Source: Crotophaga sulcirostris (Eukaryota > Chordata > Aves > Cuculiformes > Crotophagidae). Taken from it: DNA of 64,000 nucleotides. The notes under the pieces are model-generated. The model saw only the letters and a program-made list of their open reading frames with translations. It was not told where the DNA came from and did not search any database. Positions 37,601-49,076 of this stretch are shown here, in pieces. A program made the position numbers and the translations under genes. The first letter of the stretch is position 1. Every line of letters begins with the position of its first letter. Location of the stretch: contig VYZB01000333.1 of assembly GCA_013397455.1 (NCBI GenBank), positions 583,743 through 647,742 on the forward strand, in the 5' to 3' direction.

Positions 37601-38423
37601 CTTGTCGTTTATGCCCTTTGCTGTACCATTAGACTCCTCAGGTTGTCTACATTATCTAAAAATGAACCTTCCTTTATGCATTAAATTATAATGATTATTG
37701 TGCGCAAGGCTGTCCCATCAACTCTTGGACATGAAATAGTCACTGTACAAGATATATTGTGTGTGTTTGTACGGTACAGGTCTGCCTGTGCTCTTCAGAT
37801 CTTCCGAGGAATACTACAGTATATTTTGGTATATTCTGTGAAGTATATTTTAATATACCTTTTGTTCAAAAGAAACTTCCTGTGGTTCAATGATGCTTTG
37901 ATAGTTCTTAAAGGGCAAGTGTTCACAAGCATTTATATAATGCGTTTATCTAAAAGCTTGGAATTACTCTGATAAATGTGGATTTATAGCAGGAGAATTT
38001 ACATGTTCAAAACATGTTCTCTCATTTACATGTGAGACTACAATGGTTCCCTGCTGCAGGCATTTTCTTACATATTCAATGTAATTTAAAAACAAAACAA
38101 AAGTTTTAAAAGCTTAATATACGGCCCGACAAGGAGACAAGTAGTGAGGTAGGTAACAAAAATGTCCTGGTTACTCCTGTGCCATTTCAAATGGTCTCAT
38201 TTTCCGATACTCAGGGTGATTCAATGACATTATCAGATCACCCCTGCACTGTAGCCTTGCTTTGGCAGTGAGATCCAGCAGAAAAGGCACCACACATCTG
38301 CCCACATCTGAAACTTCCAGCCATTTGAAATGTGACCTGGCTAGTGTTGAGACCGATGTTACCTAGGTGTATAACTGAGATGCTTAGGGACCCGGTGTAA
38401 CTACTCCTGTCATCATGTAAAAT
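34633..38423. other. unique DNA, no gene recognised
   Basis: No transposon or exon is recognised. The word catttggaggtcagtgggag at about 36690 resembles part of the ancient amniote repeat pattern. Around 37815-37860 three tatatttt-like words give a short AT-rich direct repetition. The longest plus frame, 111 codons at 36075-36410, has ATG-independent boundaries and no known motif. Sequence from 37980 to 38110 is AT-rich with aaaacaaaacaaaagtttta. Confidence 0.5.
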
Positions 38424-39135
38424 GTAGAATCATTGAATGTTTTGGGTTGGAAGGGACCATAAAGGTCATCCAGACCAACCCCTCTCCAGTGAGCAGGGAC
38501 AGCTTCAACTCAATCAGGTTGCTCAGAGTCCCATCCAAACTGACCTTGAATGTTTCCAGCGATGGGGCTTCTACCACCTCTCTGGGCAACCTGGGCCAGT
38601 GTTTTACCACCCTCAGCAAAAAAAAATTCTTCCTAATATCTACTCTAAGCTTCATCTTTTTTAATTTAAAACCATTACCCCTTGTCCTGTTGCTACAGGC
38701 CCTGCTAAAAAGCTTTTCCCCGTCTTTTTATAAGTCCCCTTCAAGTACTGAAAGGCCTCAATAAGGTCTCCTCGAAGTCTTCTCTTCTCCAAGCTGAACA
38801 TTTTTTGCGGCCTCCTCTGGACCTGCTCCAACAGGCCCATGTCCTCCCTGTGCTGAGGGCGCCAGAGCTGGTCACAGTATTCCAGGTGAGGTCTCACCAC
38901 AGCAGAGTAAAAGGGTAGAATGCCTTCGCTTGACCTGCTGGCAACGCTTCTTTGGACGCAGCCCAGGATACTTCTGGGCTGTGAGTGCACATTGCCAGCT
39001 CATGTCCAGCTTCTCATCCACGGGCACCCCAGATCCTTCTCAGCAGGGCTGCTCTCCATCTCTTTATCCCCCAGCCTGTGTTGATACTGAGGGTTACCCG
39101 ACCCAGTGCAGGATCTTGCACTTTGCCTTGTTGAA
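38424..39135 (-). mobile_element. CR1 LINE 3' fragment, longest in the window
   Basis: In minus orientation the element runs from tagaatcattgaatgttttg at its 3' end through the 3' UTR (gggttggaagggaccataaa, gtccagaccaacccctctcc is not contiguous but the ccaacccctctccagtgagc word is). It continues into the coding region and reaches upstream to the words ccagcctgtgttgatactga, gggttacccgacccagtgca and ggatcttgcactttgccttg, which belong to the end of the reverse-transcriptase domain. About 710 bases survive. An internal loss of roughly 60 bases is visible at 38797-38812 where tctcttctccaagctgaaca is directly followed by ttttttgcggcctcctctgg. The 3' UTR lacks the catgggcagggacacc block, replaced by gtgagcagggacagcttcaa. 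Confidence 0.95.
38661..38990 (-). pseudogene. CR1 reverse-transcriptase C-terminal remnant
   Basis: The minus frame encodes recognisable pieces of the C-terminal part of the CR1 ORF2 protein, which copies CR1 RNA into DNA at the target site. YSAVVRPHLEYCDQLWRPQH lies near residues 28-47, LEQVQRR follows, and FSLEKRRLRGDLIEAFQYLK lies further on. Between VQRRPQKM and FSLEKRR about twenty residues usual for the family, the segment with the MIRGLEHL-type motif, are missing, an in-frame deletion. The catalytic part of the enzyme lies upstream and is absent because of 5' truncation. The encoded fragment cannot be active and is not a host gene. Confidence 0.9.
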
Positions 39136-41091
39136 TGTGTGTTTTAGGCTGTGTGCCACAGGCAGCCAATATGAGTGCACATGGCACACGAGCCCTGGGC
39201 TACCAAGTATAAAACTCCTAAGCTTTTCTGTTATTGTGATGAGGGATGTGTGTATAAAAATTTTATGTTGCAGCGGAAAGGAAAAACCACTCATATTTCC
39301 ACAGCTCTTTATCTGAGAGATCCATTTTTCCTTGTGAAGAAGATGCAAGCGATCTCTTTCCCTTAGGGGAGAGAAAATAAGAGTAGTGGTGCAAACCTTG
39401 TGAAAGCAGCCCATGGGCTAGGCCTTTTGGAATAAGAAAGGTACAAAGAAGCCCCTGTATTTCAAAACATGGATGAGGGAACCCAAGCTGAACCTTAGGA
39501 CCAGCACTCAAGTGTTTGGGTGGGTGTTCTTCAGCTGATGTTTAAGCTACCCAAGCTGTACTCTGCCACTGCCAAAGGGAACCCATAGTTTCACCAGAAC
39601 AGATGTTCTCATCAGCCTCCAGCTATTTTGCCTTTTAGTGATTGCTGGGAAAACAGAAAAGAGCAGCCCCTTGATGCTGTTTTGGTTCTTACAGTGTAAC
39701 CCAGCCAAAAATCAAAGTACAAGAGGCCCTTCAGTCTCATCAGAAGGGTTTGAATCTGCGTGGGACCTCAATGGGGAAGAGCTTGGGGAAATGCTTCCTC
39801 CTGAATGGAATCAACATCACCTGAATTTACAGTCAAAGCAATGTACTTCTAAAAATAAACATAGGAATAACAAGTTCAGCTAGAGAATTGTGTGTGAAGT
39901 TTCCCCTATCTGCTCACTTAACTCCTTTCTTCTTTTTCCTATTCTGATTTTCTATATCTTTTTTTATTTCTGTCCCTGTGCAAGAGGGTTACTGAGATGC
40001 AGTAACACCCACTGGTGGCAGTAATAGCAATTTTATGGCTTCTCTTAGCTAACCATTATAAGGCAACTCAGCGCACCGAGTGGAAGGCACAATATTGCTT
40101 TAACACCCCTCTGATTTCCTTCCTCCCAGGGGGCAAATGCTCTGCAGAGAAACCTCCACACTACTGACCACAATTGCTATAATTTGTTAGTCTAATGGGA
40201 AAAAGTACACAGCCTTCTGAAACGAGAAGTATAAAATAATATTGTGTGATACTTTATATAAATGGTGTTTGGGCTTGGAAGAGCTTCTGGTTCAGTTGAG
40301 CTCTTCCCTTGGAGAGCTTTGATAACCTGGATTAACTCTCCCTGGTAAGGAAAGTCTGTATTAATGAATTATACATCTGCAGTTAGTTGTTGCCTTCAAA
40401 AAAGAAGTTAGAATGGTTGTAAAAGGCAGTGTGCTGTATGAGAAATACACAGGCTGAAGAATCATTTAGCAGTTAAACTTGAGTTATCCCAGAAATAAAC
40501 ACATGAGTGTCTGCAATTCTTGGACCCAAACTGTCTGAATAAAGGGGAAATTTAGGTTTTGCATCATCTCTCCTCTGGAGAAACTGTGCGCTGGGGAGCG
40601 ATGCTGTGGCTCAGGTCTGATCCTGGGAACTGCAGCCTGCACGGCGGGTGGCAGAGTCAAGAGGGGCGGAGCAGCATACTGCCCTGCAACACCTCATCTC
40701 TGTGTGCAATCTGTGCAATTAATTTCTTTTTTGTCTGCCATTTTCATTTTTCGCTGTGGCTGGCACATCCAGTACCTCTCTGGCAGGGCAGCATTGGGAT
40801 ATCCCACCCAGGGGAGTCCCCAGGGCCATCCCTGAAGCCACGCTCCAACTTGGGTCTGTCCAACCCTGTAGGTTGGGCTGGGAATTCATTGAGTTGCAGA
40901 GATGGATCCCTGCAGTAATTTGTGATTCGGAGGGCTTTTCTCTAGATCTTTTTTATTTGTTGTGAGAAAACACTAAGGTAGCAGAACTACTGCAATTGTG
41001 ATGAGCATCTTGTTTTCTTTTCACATAATTCCTCTGTAGAATTTTTTTTTTATATGAAAACAACATTAATTTTCTGGGGCTTTTACTGACT
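39136..41091. other. unique DNA, no gene recognised
   Basis: No exon or transposon is recognised after the CR1 edge. At 39950-39970 there is a T-rich run, and near 40230-40260 aagtataaaataatattgtg is AT-rich. Plus frames at 38930-39316 and 40559-40918 are long only because the first spans the CR1 antisense and the second lies in a GC-richer patch; neither has a known motif. Confidence 0.5.
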
Positions 41092-41172
41092 GTGATGGTG
41101 TGTGCCATGTACCAGGGCACTCAGAAGCCAGGTGATGGTGTGTGCCATGGGTACCAGGGTGCTCAGAAGCAG
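41092..41172. repeat. 40-bp tandem duplication
   Basis: Copy one (41092-41131) and copy two (41132-41172) begin gtgatggtgtgtgccatg and share taccaggg and ctcagaag. Differences are a two-base insertion, a ca to tg change and a one-base deletion. The unit length is 40 and 41 bases. A later, weaker cctggt or ggctgg echo is not a third copy. The repeat is best explained by local slippage or unequal exchange, and copy number might vary. Confidence 0.9.
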
Positions 41173-44100
41173 GATACTAATACCAACTTGCCCCACATGC
41201 TGTCTGCCAGCTGGCAGCAGGCAGCACTGCAGCTGGAAGGCATCGCTGTGGAGGGCTTTCCCAACCACCAGTCAGGGATGCTACGGTAGGCGGGGGTGGC
41301 AAGGGCTGGTAGCAAGAAGGCCTGGCTGAAATTAAAAAAAATATTAAAAAATCAATTTTTCCCTATAGCTGATCAATATTAATAACCAAGTTGAGTGGCT
41401 GAACAGGATATATGTTTTATTATGAGAGGGTAAATGAGAGAAATAAAAACTGAGACGAAATACCTCTGCTGCTAATCGGACACTAAGATCTCAAGCTTAA
41501 TAGCTGCAGAATGATCACAGGGCTGTTGTAACTGCCTGCAGTTGTTTGAACAAGAGTCTTGAGTTTGCATGTTGAGAGTTATTGGAAAATCTCTCTGCCA
41601 TTAAATGGTTTGATGGAAGAGGTACTTAATAAGGTCTAAAAGGACTGGAGGAAGCAGAGGAACTAGTGAGCAATGCTGCAGAAAATACCCGAAAGACAGA
41701 TAATATTGTGTCATATGGTGTTTGATGCCGTAACTACAAAATAGGTGATTGAACCAAATGTGAATTAGGGTAGCAAGCTGCAAGCTCTTTGCAACTTTCT
41801 AAGCTTAGTTCAGGTTCAGGTGTTTCAAAGTTCCATGGCAGCTTATCCACTGAGTTTGAATAACAAGCTGAACTGGAAAGATATTTCCTTTAAGGCAGGA
41901 GGCTCTTTTCCTGCAGTTGGAGACTTGGCACAGGCTGGGCAAGAAAAGAGGCAGAGAATCCATTTTTCTGTGGTTCCAGCTAGAAACATATCCACCTTTC
42001 TGTTGAGGAGTGGTCGGGGGAGTTAAAGCCCAAAAATCTTGCAACTTGAAAGCCATAAATGTGAGCAAAAAACCCAAAGCTAAAGCTAAACAGTTGCTTT
42101 CAAGTCTGAAAGTAATAAAGAAGAAAAAATAAAATATCAGATGATCCCCTTCTTAGAAGTCCTTGTTACTAGGACATCTTGTTTCCAGTTCTTCTCTCTC
42201 CAGAGTTCATTCCTCTCAAAGGATATTTACCCAGAGTAACCTTCATGTTGCAAACGCACTTATCTCTGCTTTATATCAGCCTTAAGGATTAGGAGTATGG
42301 ATCTGTTTTCCAGACTGACCGTCTGACTTGCTGACCTGCGCTCGGTTGCTCACAAAGCAGCACGTGATACCACTCTTGTCAAAACCACAATTAGACAAAA
42401 CCCTTTACAGGAAACATGAGCCCAATAAGGAGGGATGGAATAGGAAATTATGTGGTTCATACATAACCTGTGCAAGAAGGTACACAAATCTCTTCTGCTG
42501 CCACTTGCCAGCTACAATTACGTCGATGGAGAGAGCAATGAGTAGGTTAGTGTTTGTAAGGCATTTTTTATCTTCCAAACAGTTTCAACCATTAAAAAAT
42601 GAATATTCATCCCAAACTTGGAGAAAACGTGAATGTTATTGTCCAGGATTCAGCTGGATGCTCTCTTTGCTCATAAAGTGCCTCTGAGAGTCTGGATGTG
42701 TGGAGTGCCATGGGAGTAGTCTGGATTGGCACCCAGGTGTGGTATCCACACTGCACTGTCCCCTCTCCTTCAACGGGGCTAGGACCTTGTTATCCTGCTC
42801 TCCATCCTGGGCACATCCAAGTGTCTGCTACTTGAAATTTTGACTAGCCTAACATGCCATTATACATGTTAAATACAGTTAAATAACACAACTTGTGACA
42901 GACTCTTTTCTCTTGGGCTCTTGAGTCTTCCATCACCATGCCCATAGAAGTCAGAAAGGGTCAATACATCAGTGTCTTTGTGAGGGACTGCTCAGTGCTG
43001 GTGTGGCACCCACCACCAGCCCATCTTAATTTTGCCCTGGCCAGGTTCCTCTGACAGAATGGACCTGCCTTTTCCAACCTGTACAGCAGTATACTTTGCA
43101 ATCACAGCAGCTTAAAAATAAAGCAACTCAGGAAGGAGTGGAATGAATGCTGTGTGTCTTATAGCTAGTGCCTAATATAACATGGGTTCCTGCTGAAGCT
43201 GTTCTTGCAGCTGGATATTCATAACCCTAAACTTTTCATTATGCAGGGGCAGTTGGAGAGTCTCCAACTTCCCATATGCTTTCTAAATCAGAACTACTTG
43301 GTATCTCTGAGTTCTGTACTTTTCTGTTGAATTTGTTTTAACATTGTCTCTGAGTTCAAAACAGAGAAGTGCTGGAAAGCATGCAGAGATTATTTGTTAT
43401 TAGATGTATTCAGGCTCAGAATTTTCTCAGCTAACAGAGGAGTAGTACAGAAACCATTCAGGACTAGTTTTCTCTGTTCTAAAATACTCCTATCTAAAAT
43501 GAGCTCATTTTGCTGAGATGTTTTTGGTGAGTGGTGCCAGGGGAAGGTTACTGCTGTTCCTCTGGCACTGTCATTCAGGCAGAGAAAATCTCCTGCAAAA
43601 CCAAGGTGATATGGCAGATTCATTTGCCTTGCCATACCTCTGCAGTGCAGAAAATTAGGCAAGACATAATGGGCTATTTCCTTTTGAACGGTGCTAAGAT
43701 GTGGTTCTCTGACCTGGTCTACAGAGGTAGCTGAGACCAGGAGGTGCCTTAGGATTTCAGAATGAACTCAAATGTTTTTCCAGAATATTTTTCAAGTGGA
43801 GTACGACCTTCATGGTCATACCAACAGCTTTTCCAACTCAGTTTGCAGAACCTCTCATCAGGGTGGGTGCACTCTGTTTTAAAAGGGAGATTAAAACTAT
43901 TTAACTTTAATGCAAGCAGAATCAGGATGCTGAAGTTTTTATTATTTAATCAGTGCTTGATTAATATATGTGAGTGGACTTGGGATCAAGTTCATAGTTA
44001 GATTTGCACAAGTTCATGCCTGCACTCCCAGCCTCCTCGCTGTAATACATTGCATCTCCTCTCACCCAAATAGATACTTTGAGGCTTTGCTACTTCAAGT

Positions 44101-44876
44101 AAAAAATTAATGAAAGCAGCCTTAGCAGTCACAAGCAACCACACAAAAATGACCTGGTGAGTGTGAGCAAGTGAGGAATTTTGAACAAGAACCTGACTTC
44201 TGAGCTAGCTTCAGTATGGCTTGTCTTCATAAGCAGTAAATTCATTTCATGTCATTTATGATCAAAAAATACCCTGAATAACAGATACCTTTGCCTCCAC
44301 TATGACTCCACTGTGTTGGTGGCTGGAGTATGTTGGTAAGTGTAGTATGTTGTATGTTGGAAAACCATCAGGTTTTCATGCTGCTGCTCAGTGCAGCAGG
44401 TCACCAGCATCAGGTTGATTTTCCCTACCCTTCTTCCGTGTGTGATGTAATCGTTCCGAAGACTGGCAGCCCCAGCAATAACGATCTTTCAGATATCTAT
44501 TAATATTTTAACATGCTTTTAAGAAAATTCCATCTTTTGTAATTCTGGTCTCAGGACACATGTAATGGTTAATGATACTCTTTATCCTCAGAGAAGTCGT
44601 TCAGTAGGTGTTTCCTTTGTTTGGACTGTCATTATAACATCTGCTATTAAAAATATCTTCTTTGTCAGATATTTGTTTAGATGCTAGGTGGAATTAATCT
44701 GATGGCCAGAAGAAAACTAACCATTTTTTTCCAAAAAGAAAGACTGATTGAGATGGTGGCTTGCTTTTTTAGCTCCAAGCCCAGGCTTTGCTTTTGCCCT
44801 CTGGTACCCAACTCTCACTGAACACAGCAGGACCATGGATGTTTGTAAGGTTCTCAAGAATGTTATCTCTAGATAT
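41173..44876. other. unique DNA, no gene recognised
   Basis: No exon or interspersed repeat is recognised. Near 41335-41360 an A-rich phrase (aaattaaaaaaaatattaaa) could be mistaken for a retroelement tail but has no element beside it. Near 44329-44365 the word gtatgttg recurs three times in imperfect order. The plus frame at 42328-42687 (119 codons from TTG) shows no motif. Confidence 0.5.
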
Positions 44877-45571
44877 CACAGAATCTTAGAATAGCTTGGG
44901 TTGGAAGGGATCTTAAAGCCTATCCAGTTCCACTTCCCCGCCATGGGGAACACCATGCCACACCTCCCACTGGATCAGGGTGCTCAAAGCCCCATCCAAC
45001 CTGGCTTTGAACACCTCCAAGGATGGAGCAACCACCACTTCTCTGGGCGACCTGGGCCAGTGCTTCCCCTCCCTCACAGGAAAACATTTTTTCCTAAGAT
45101 CTCATCTCAGTCTCCCCTCTTTCAGCTTAAAACCACCCCCCCCTTGTCCTATGCCTGCACTCCCTGATCAAGAGCCCCTCCCCAGCTTTCCTTCAGCCCC
45201 TTTGCATATCGGAGGCTGCTCCAAGGTTTCACTGGAGCCTTCTCTTCTCCTGACTGAGCAATCCCAACTCTCTCAGCCTGCCCTCTTATGGGAGGTGCTC
45301 CAGCCCTCGAATCATCTCCGTGGCCCTCTCTAGACTCGCTGCAACAACTCCATGTCCTTCCTGTGCTGAGGACTCCAGAACTGCATGCAGGGCTCCAGAT
45401 GAGGTCTCATGAGAGCAGAGTAGAGGGGGAGAGTCCCTTCTCTTGCCCCTGCTGGTCCCACTGCTTTGGATGCAGCCTATGACATGTTTGGCTTTCTGGG
45501 CTGCAAGTGCGCATTGCTGGCTCACATTGAGGTTCTCATCTACCAGCACCCCAAGTCCTTCTCTATCATAC
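44877..45571 (-). mobile_element. CR1 LINE 3' fragment with coding remnant
   Basis: The 3' end at the left reads tcacagaatcttagaatagc and gggttggaagggatcttaaa. The 3' UTR continues through actggatcagggtgctcaaa and gccccatccaacctggcttt to aagatctcatctcagtctcc. The coding part follows in antisense: gagcaatcccaactctctca, ctcctgactgagc, atctccgtggccctctctag, cctgtgctgaggactccaga, ttggatgcagcctatgacat and ctgctggtcccactgctttg. The element ends near caccccaagtccttctctat. About 695 bases remain. The catggggaacaccatgccac phrase contains a short insertion relative to the other copies of this 3' UTR type. Confidence 0.95.
45286..45549 (-). pseudogene. CR1 reverse-transcriptase C-terminal remnant, double frameshift
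   Basis: The minus frame starts with LVDENLNVSQQCALAAQKAK and HVIGCIQSS, which is the CR1 segment just upstream of the PHLEYC-type motif, and ends with RATEMIRGLEHLP, a later segment of the same protein. The stretch between them in this frame is out of register. The expected words (LPLYSALMRPHLEPCMQFWS) are found in a neighbouring minus frame. Two compensating frameshifts are therefore present, together with an in-frame stop in the middle register. The remnant is inactive. It is the best evidence in the window that CR1 here derived from a protein-coding LINE. Confidence 0.88.
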
Positions 45572-48500
45572 CAGTGATAAAAGTTGACAGGTTTCTATTA
45601 ACAAGATGGCTGTATTCTTTATTTCATAAAATGTACATCTCCACAGACGGTCTCTCTTGTTCATGGACTTGCATCTGCCACACGCGGGATTCCTGTTTCG
45701 AAGTCACCCTCCTCAAGCAGTGTGGAGTGATGCATGTCATAACTGAGATATTATAGGGTGAAAGTTATCTTCCACGGTTGAGAAGTTGTAGCCATACAAA
45801 AGAAAGCATGCAGTATGTTAATAGGAATCTATAAATTAATCTGTATGTAACACCTTGCTAATGCTTAGATTTTATAGGTATTGTGAGCTGAAAGCTTTAC
45901 CAGTCATTCATCCTTTACTGTGTTCATTATGGGAACATGACATCTCCACACCAAATATCTGAGCATATAATAAAACACTTCAGTGAATTGACTGGATGAT
46001 TGGTACAGTATTTCTCTTTTCTACTAATCAGAAATCTAGGATGTATTACTACTGATGAGTCCTTAGGCATTGCCATACAGATAAATTAACTATCTAGCTG
46101 TTAATAAGGTTCCAGGGATTTAAAACAATATATTTTCATTCCTTTATGGGGTTGATATTAATCTGTAAGCATGTACTGGACACACAGAAAGGGTGAAGGT
46201 GCGGCTTCAGTTGTCGCTTTGAGGAAATAGAGTACTTCTTCTGTCACATCTGTATTAAAATAGTGAGCAAATATTTTCAGTCTCCTGCTCAGAGGAGATG
46301 AAAACAAGTGTCCTGGTGACTTGAAATCCCACAGACACAGGGCCAAATGGATATCAAGGCCCACTTTCCTGATCACATCTTGTAGGTAGTACCACCATGA
46401 TGTGTCTTACATTGGCTATGAATGAGGAGGAGATCTCATCCACCCTTCTGTGAGGAGCGCTCTGACCTTGTCCCACATCAGGGAGAAAATGGTGGTTGTT
46501 CTGAGGACACGCCACCATTAAGGAAACCTTCAGCTTTCTGTCAATGCCATGGTATTAATAGCATAAGGTTGACTCAGCAAAGCATGTGGTTAAAGACCTG
46601 AACGCAAATGCTCTCATTACTTCACTGAGACCTGGGTATCGCATAAATCCAGTGTTGAATGGGATCCCACCAAAGCAAGTTCTTGAAATAAAGCCAAAGT
46701 TTGAGTGTTTTCCTAGATTTTGACCAACCTTTTTATTCCAGATCAATTCAACTTCGTTAACTCTTTTTTTCTTCCTTGAGACACCTCAACTGTTTATACT
46801 TCTATGCTTTCTTAAATGCATTTGCAGCACTTCCAAGGCAGTTGGAGTGTTCAGAGCAAGAAGAAATAATTTGTCTCACACTGTTGTGAGAGAGCTTTAT
46901 ATATAGCTAACATTAAATTGATTTAAATTTATATTAATAATCTATGAATGAAACATCATAGCTAAACTCTAAAGTCTTTAAATGAAGGTGAGGTAAAAAT
47001 TCATGCAAGTTTGCACGTGTATCTCACCTGCATGCACACCTATGCATCTAGTGCTAATAATAACACATGCATTTAATAATATCAACTGTTGTGTGCAGGA
47101 GCAGTGGGGGTATAAAGCATTTGCTCTTTCTGTAAGGTTGTACTTGATTTTGTCTTTGTTGCAGGACAGGCCATGCGTGTAAGTGCCCTCTTAGGGGAAT
47201 CAGTCTTTTTTATGTTGTATCTCTCTTCAGCTTTTCAGTATGGTTTTCTGGGTGGAAACCACAGCAACAGGAGATATCTACAGATGGTTTTTAATTTGAA
47301 AACACTAGAAATTATGATTGTTTTAGATTGCCTTCTCATTAGAAGATAGACAAGAAAAGTAGCTTCCCAGGACTGTTGATTTGATGTGCACCTGTAGAAA
47401 ATCTATAGCAAATAGCATCCATGCTCTTCTGACTGCCTCTGCAGCTGAGTCACGGTTTGATCACAGCCAGCAAGTGCTGACCACTATGTTGCCCACAAAA
47501 CTGAGTAATTTTTTCAGATATTTCATTCAAACTCATTATTTTAAACCTATTTCCAGTGAATTTTATTTTCCTCTGTTCAGTGTCTAGGCCTGTCTCATTT
47601 ACAAACAAAATAAGACAAGTTACCTGGTTCATGGAAAAATACTTGACGATAAAACCCGGTGGTGCAGTGAAGCTTAGCAGCAGTCAGATCAAAAGGTAAA
47701 ATAAAATAATGTTTTAAAAAGTTAAACTGTCTCACAGTATTGCAATCTGTCTTTTGATTTGGGGAAGAGAGGGAAAAACAGGGCCCGACTCGTACTCTGA
47801 CCATTTGGGTTTAGCCATACTCCAGAGCCGCTGAATTTCATTGCCATAAATCATATATCTTAATGGGAGATAGGCACAGCATCTACTCTGACCAACTTTT
47901 CTCAGTTTAAAAAAGTAACACAGATACAGCTAATACACTTACAGCATACACTGTAAGTAGAAAAAGTATCGTAGTGGAGGGGGTAAAAATATCAGGGAGA
48001 GGTGTTTCTCAGTCTGTCATGGCTGCAGTGGCCTTTATCCTATACCAGACTGACAGAAGAGATAAACACCCCATGTTTTAGTCAGATCCTATTGTTTTGT
48101 CAGAGTTACTTAAATGTATTTACAATCTCCAAAGCACTATTTTAATAGTAATGGTAGTGAAACCCTTCCAGAAGGAATAAAGATGATATAACATTGTTGA
48201 GTATCTCAGTCTTACTAATGGAATGACTTACGTTGCAGGGGATATTGTTCCGCTGAGCTCCACTAAAATACATATTTGCTAGTCAATCTAGTAGTCATCT
48301 TGGCAGTCAATGCCATGATATCACAGCACTGTGTCTTTCAGGAGAACAACAAAGCAATCAGAAATTCTTTCTCTGGGACATCTTTTTGTCTCCATTCATA
48401 CTTCTATATTTAAAGGAAGTTGCATCATTAAATGAAAATGAGACACCTTCACTATTCAGAGTGGTGATCCTGTTCCTCTTTGGGGTTTCATATGGCAATG

Positions 48501-48639
48501 ATGAATAGGACATGCTGGGTCAGAAGTGTTGGGAACCCTGGATGCAATTGATGGTGCCCAGCTTAGCCAGGGCTGCTCCCTGTGGAACAGGGACAAGAGA
48601 ATAACGAAGGACAAAAAGATGATGAACTGTTGTGAATGC
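45572..48639. other. AT-rich unique DNA, no gene recognised
   Basis: No exon or transposon is recognised. Sequence around 45830-46150 and 46860-47080 is AT-rich and low in CpG, with phrases such as tgatttaaatttatattaat. Around 47940 acttacagcatacactgtaa forms a small imperfect palindrome. No frame exceeds about 97 codons, and none carries a known motif. Confidence 0.5.
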
Positions 48640-49076
48640 AACAGAGCTGGGGAAGGGTCTAGAGAATAATTCTTATGAGGACGAGCTGAGGGATCTGGGG
48701 CTCTTTAGCCTGGAGAAGAGGAGGCTGAGGTAAGACCTCATCGCTCTCTGCAGCTCCCTGAAAGGAGGCTGTAGTGAGGTGGGTGTTGGTGTCTTCTCGC
48801 AAGTAACAAGCGATAGGATGAGAGGAAATGGTCTCAAGTTGCAACAGGGGAGGCTTAGATTGGATATTAGAAATTATTTCTTTACTGAAAGAGTGGTGAA
48901 ATATTGGAAGAGGCTGCTCAGGGAAGTGGTGGAATCTACATCCTTGGAGGTGTTCAAAAAGCATGCAGATGTGGCATTTCAGGACATAGTTAGTAGACAC
49001 AGTGGTGTTTGGTTGACAGTTGACTGGATGATCTTAGAGGTCTCTTCCAACCTTAAACTTTCTGTGATTCTATGAA
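48640..49076 (+). mobile_element. CR1 LINE 3' fragment, second 3' UTR type
   Basis: The sense strand begins with the words agagctggggaagggtctag, cttatgaggacgagctgagg and gatctggggctctttagcct, part of the end of the coding frame. It continues with gagaagaggaggctgaggta, cctgaaaggaggctgtagtg, aagtaacaagcgataggatg, gttgcaacaggggaggctta, gattggatattagaaattat, ggaggtgttcaaaaagcatg and cagatgtggcatttcaggac. The end is ggtctcttccaaccttaaac followed by ttctgtgattctatgaa. One base-pair-scale deletion (gtttggttgacagttgactg) distinguishes it from the copy at 32738. It is the best preserved example of this type here. Confidence 0.95.

Noticed and set aside
41335..41362. A-rich run as a retroposon poly(A) tail
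   Set aside because: No element body or target duplication is next to it, and CR1 does not use poly(A).
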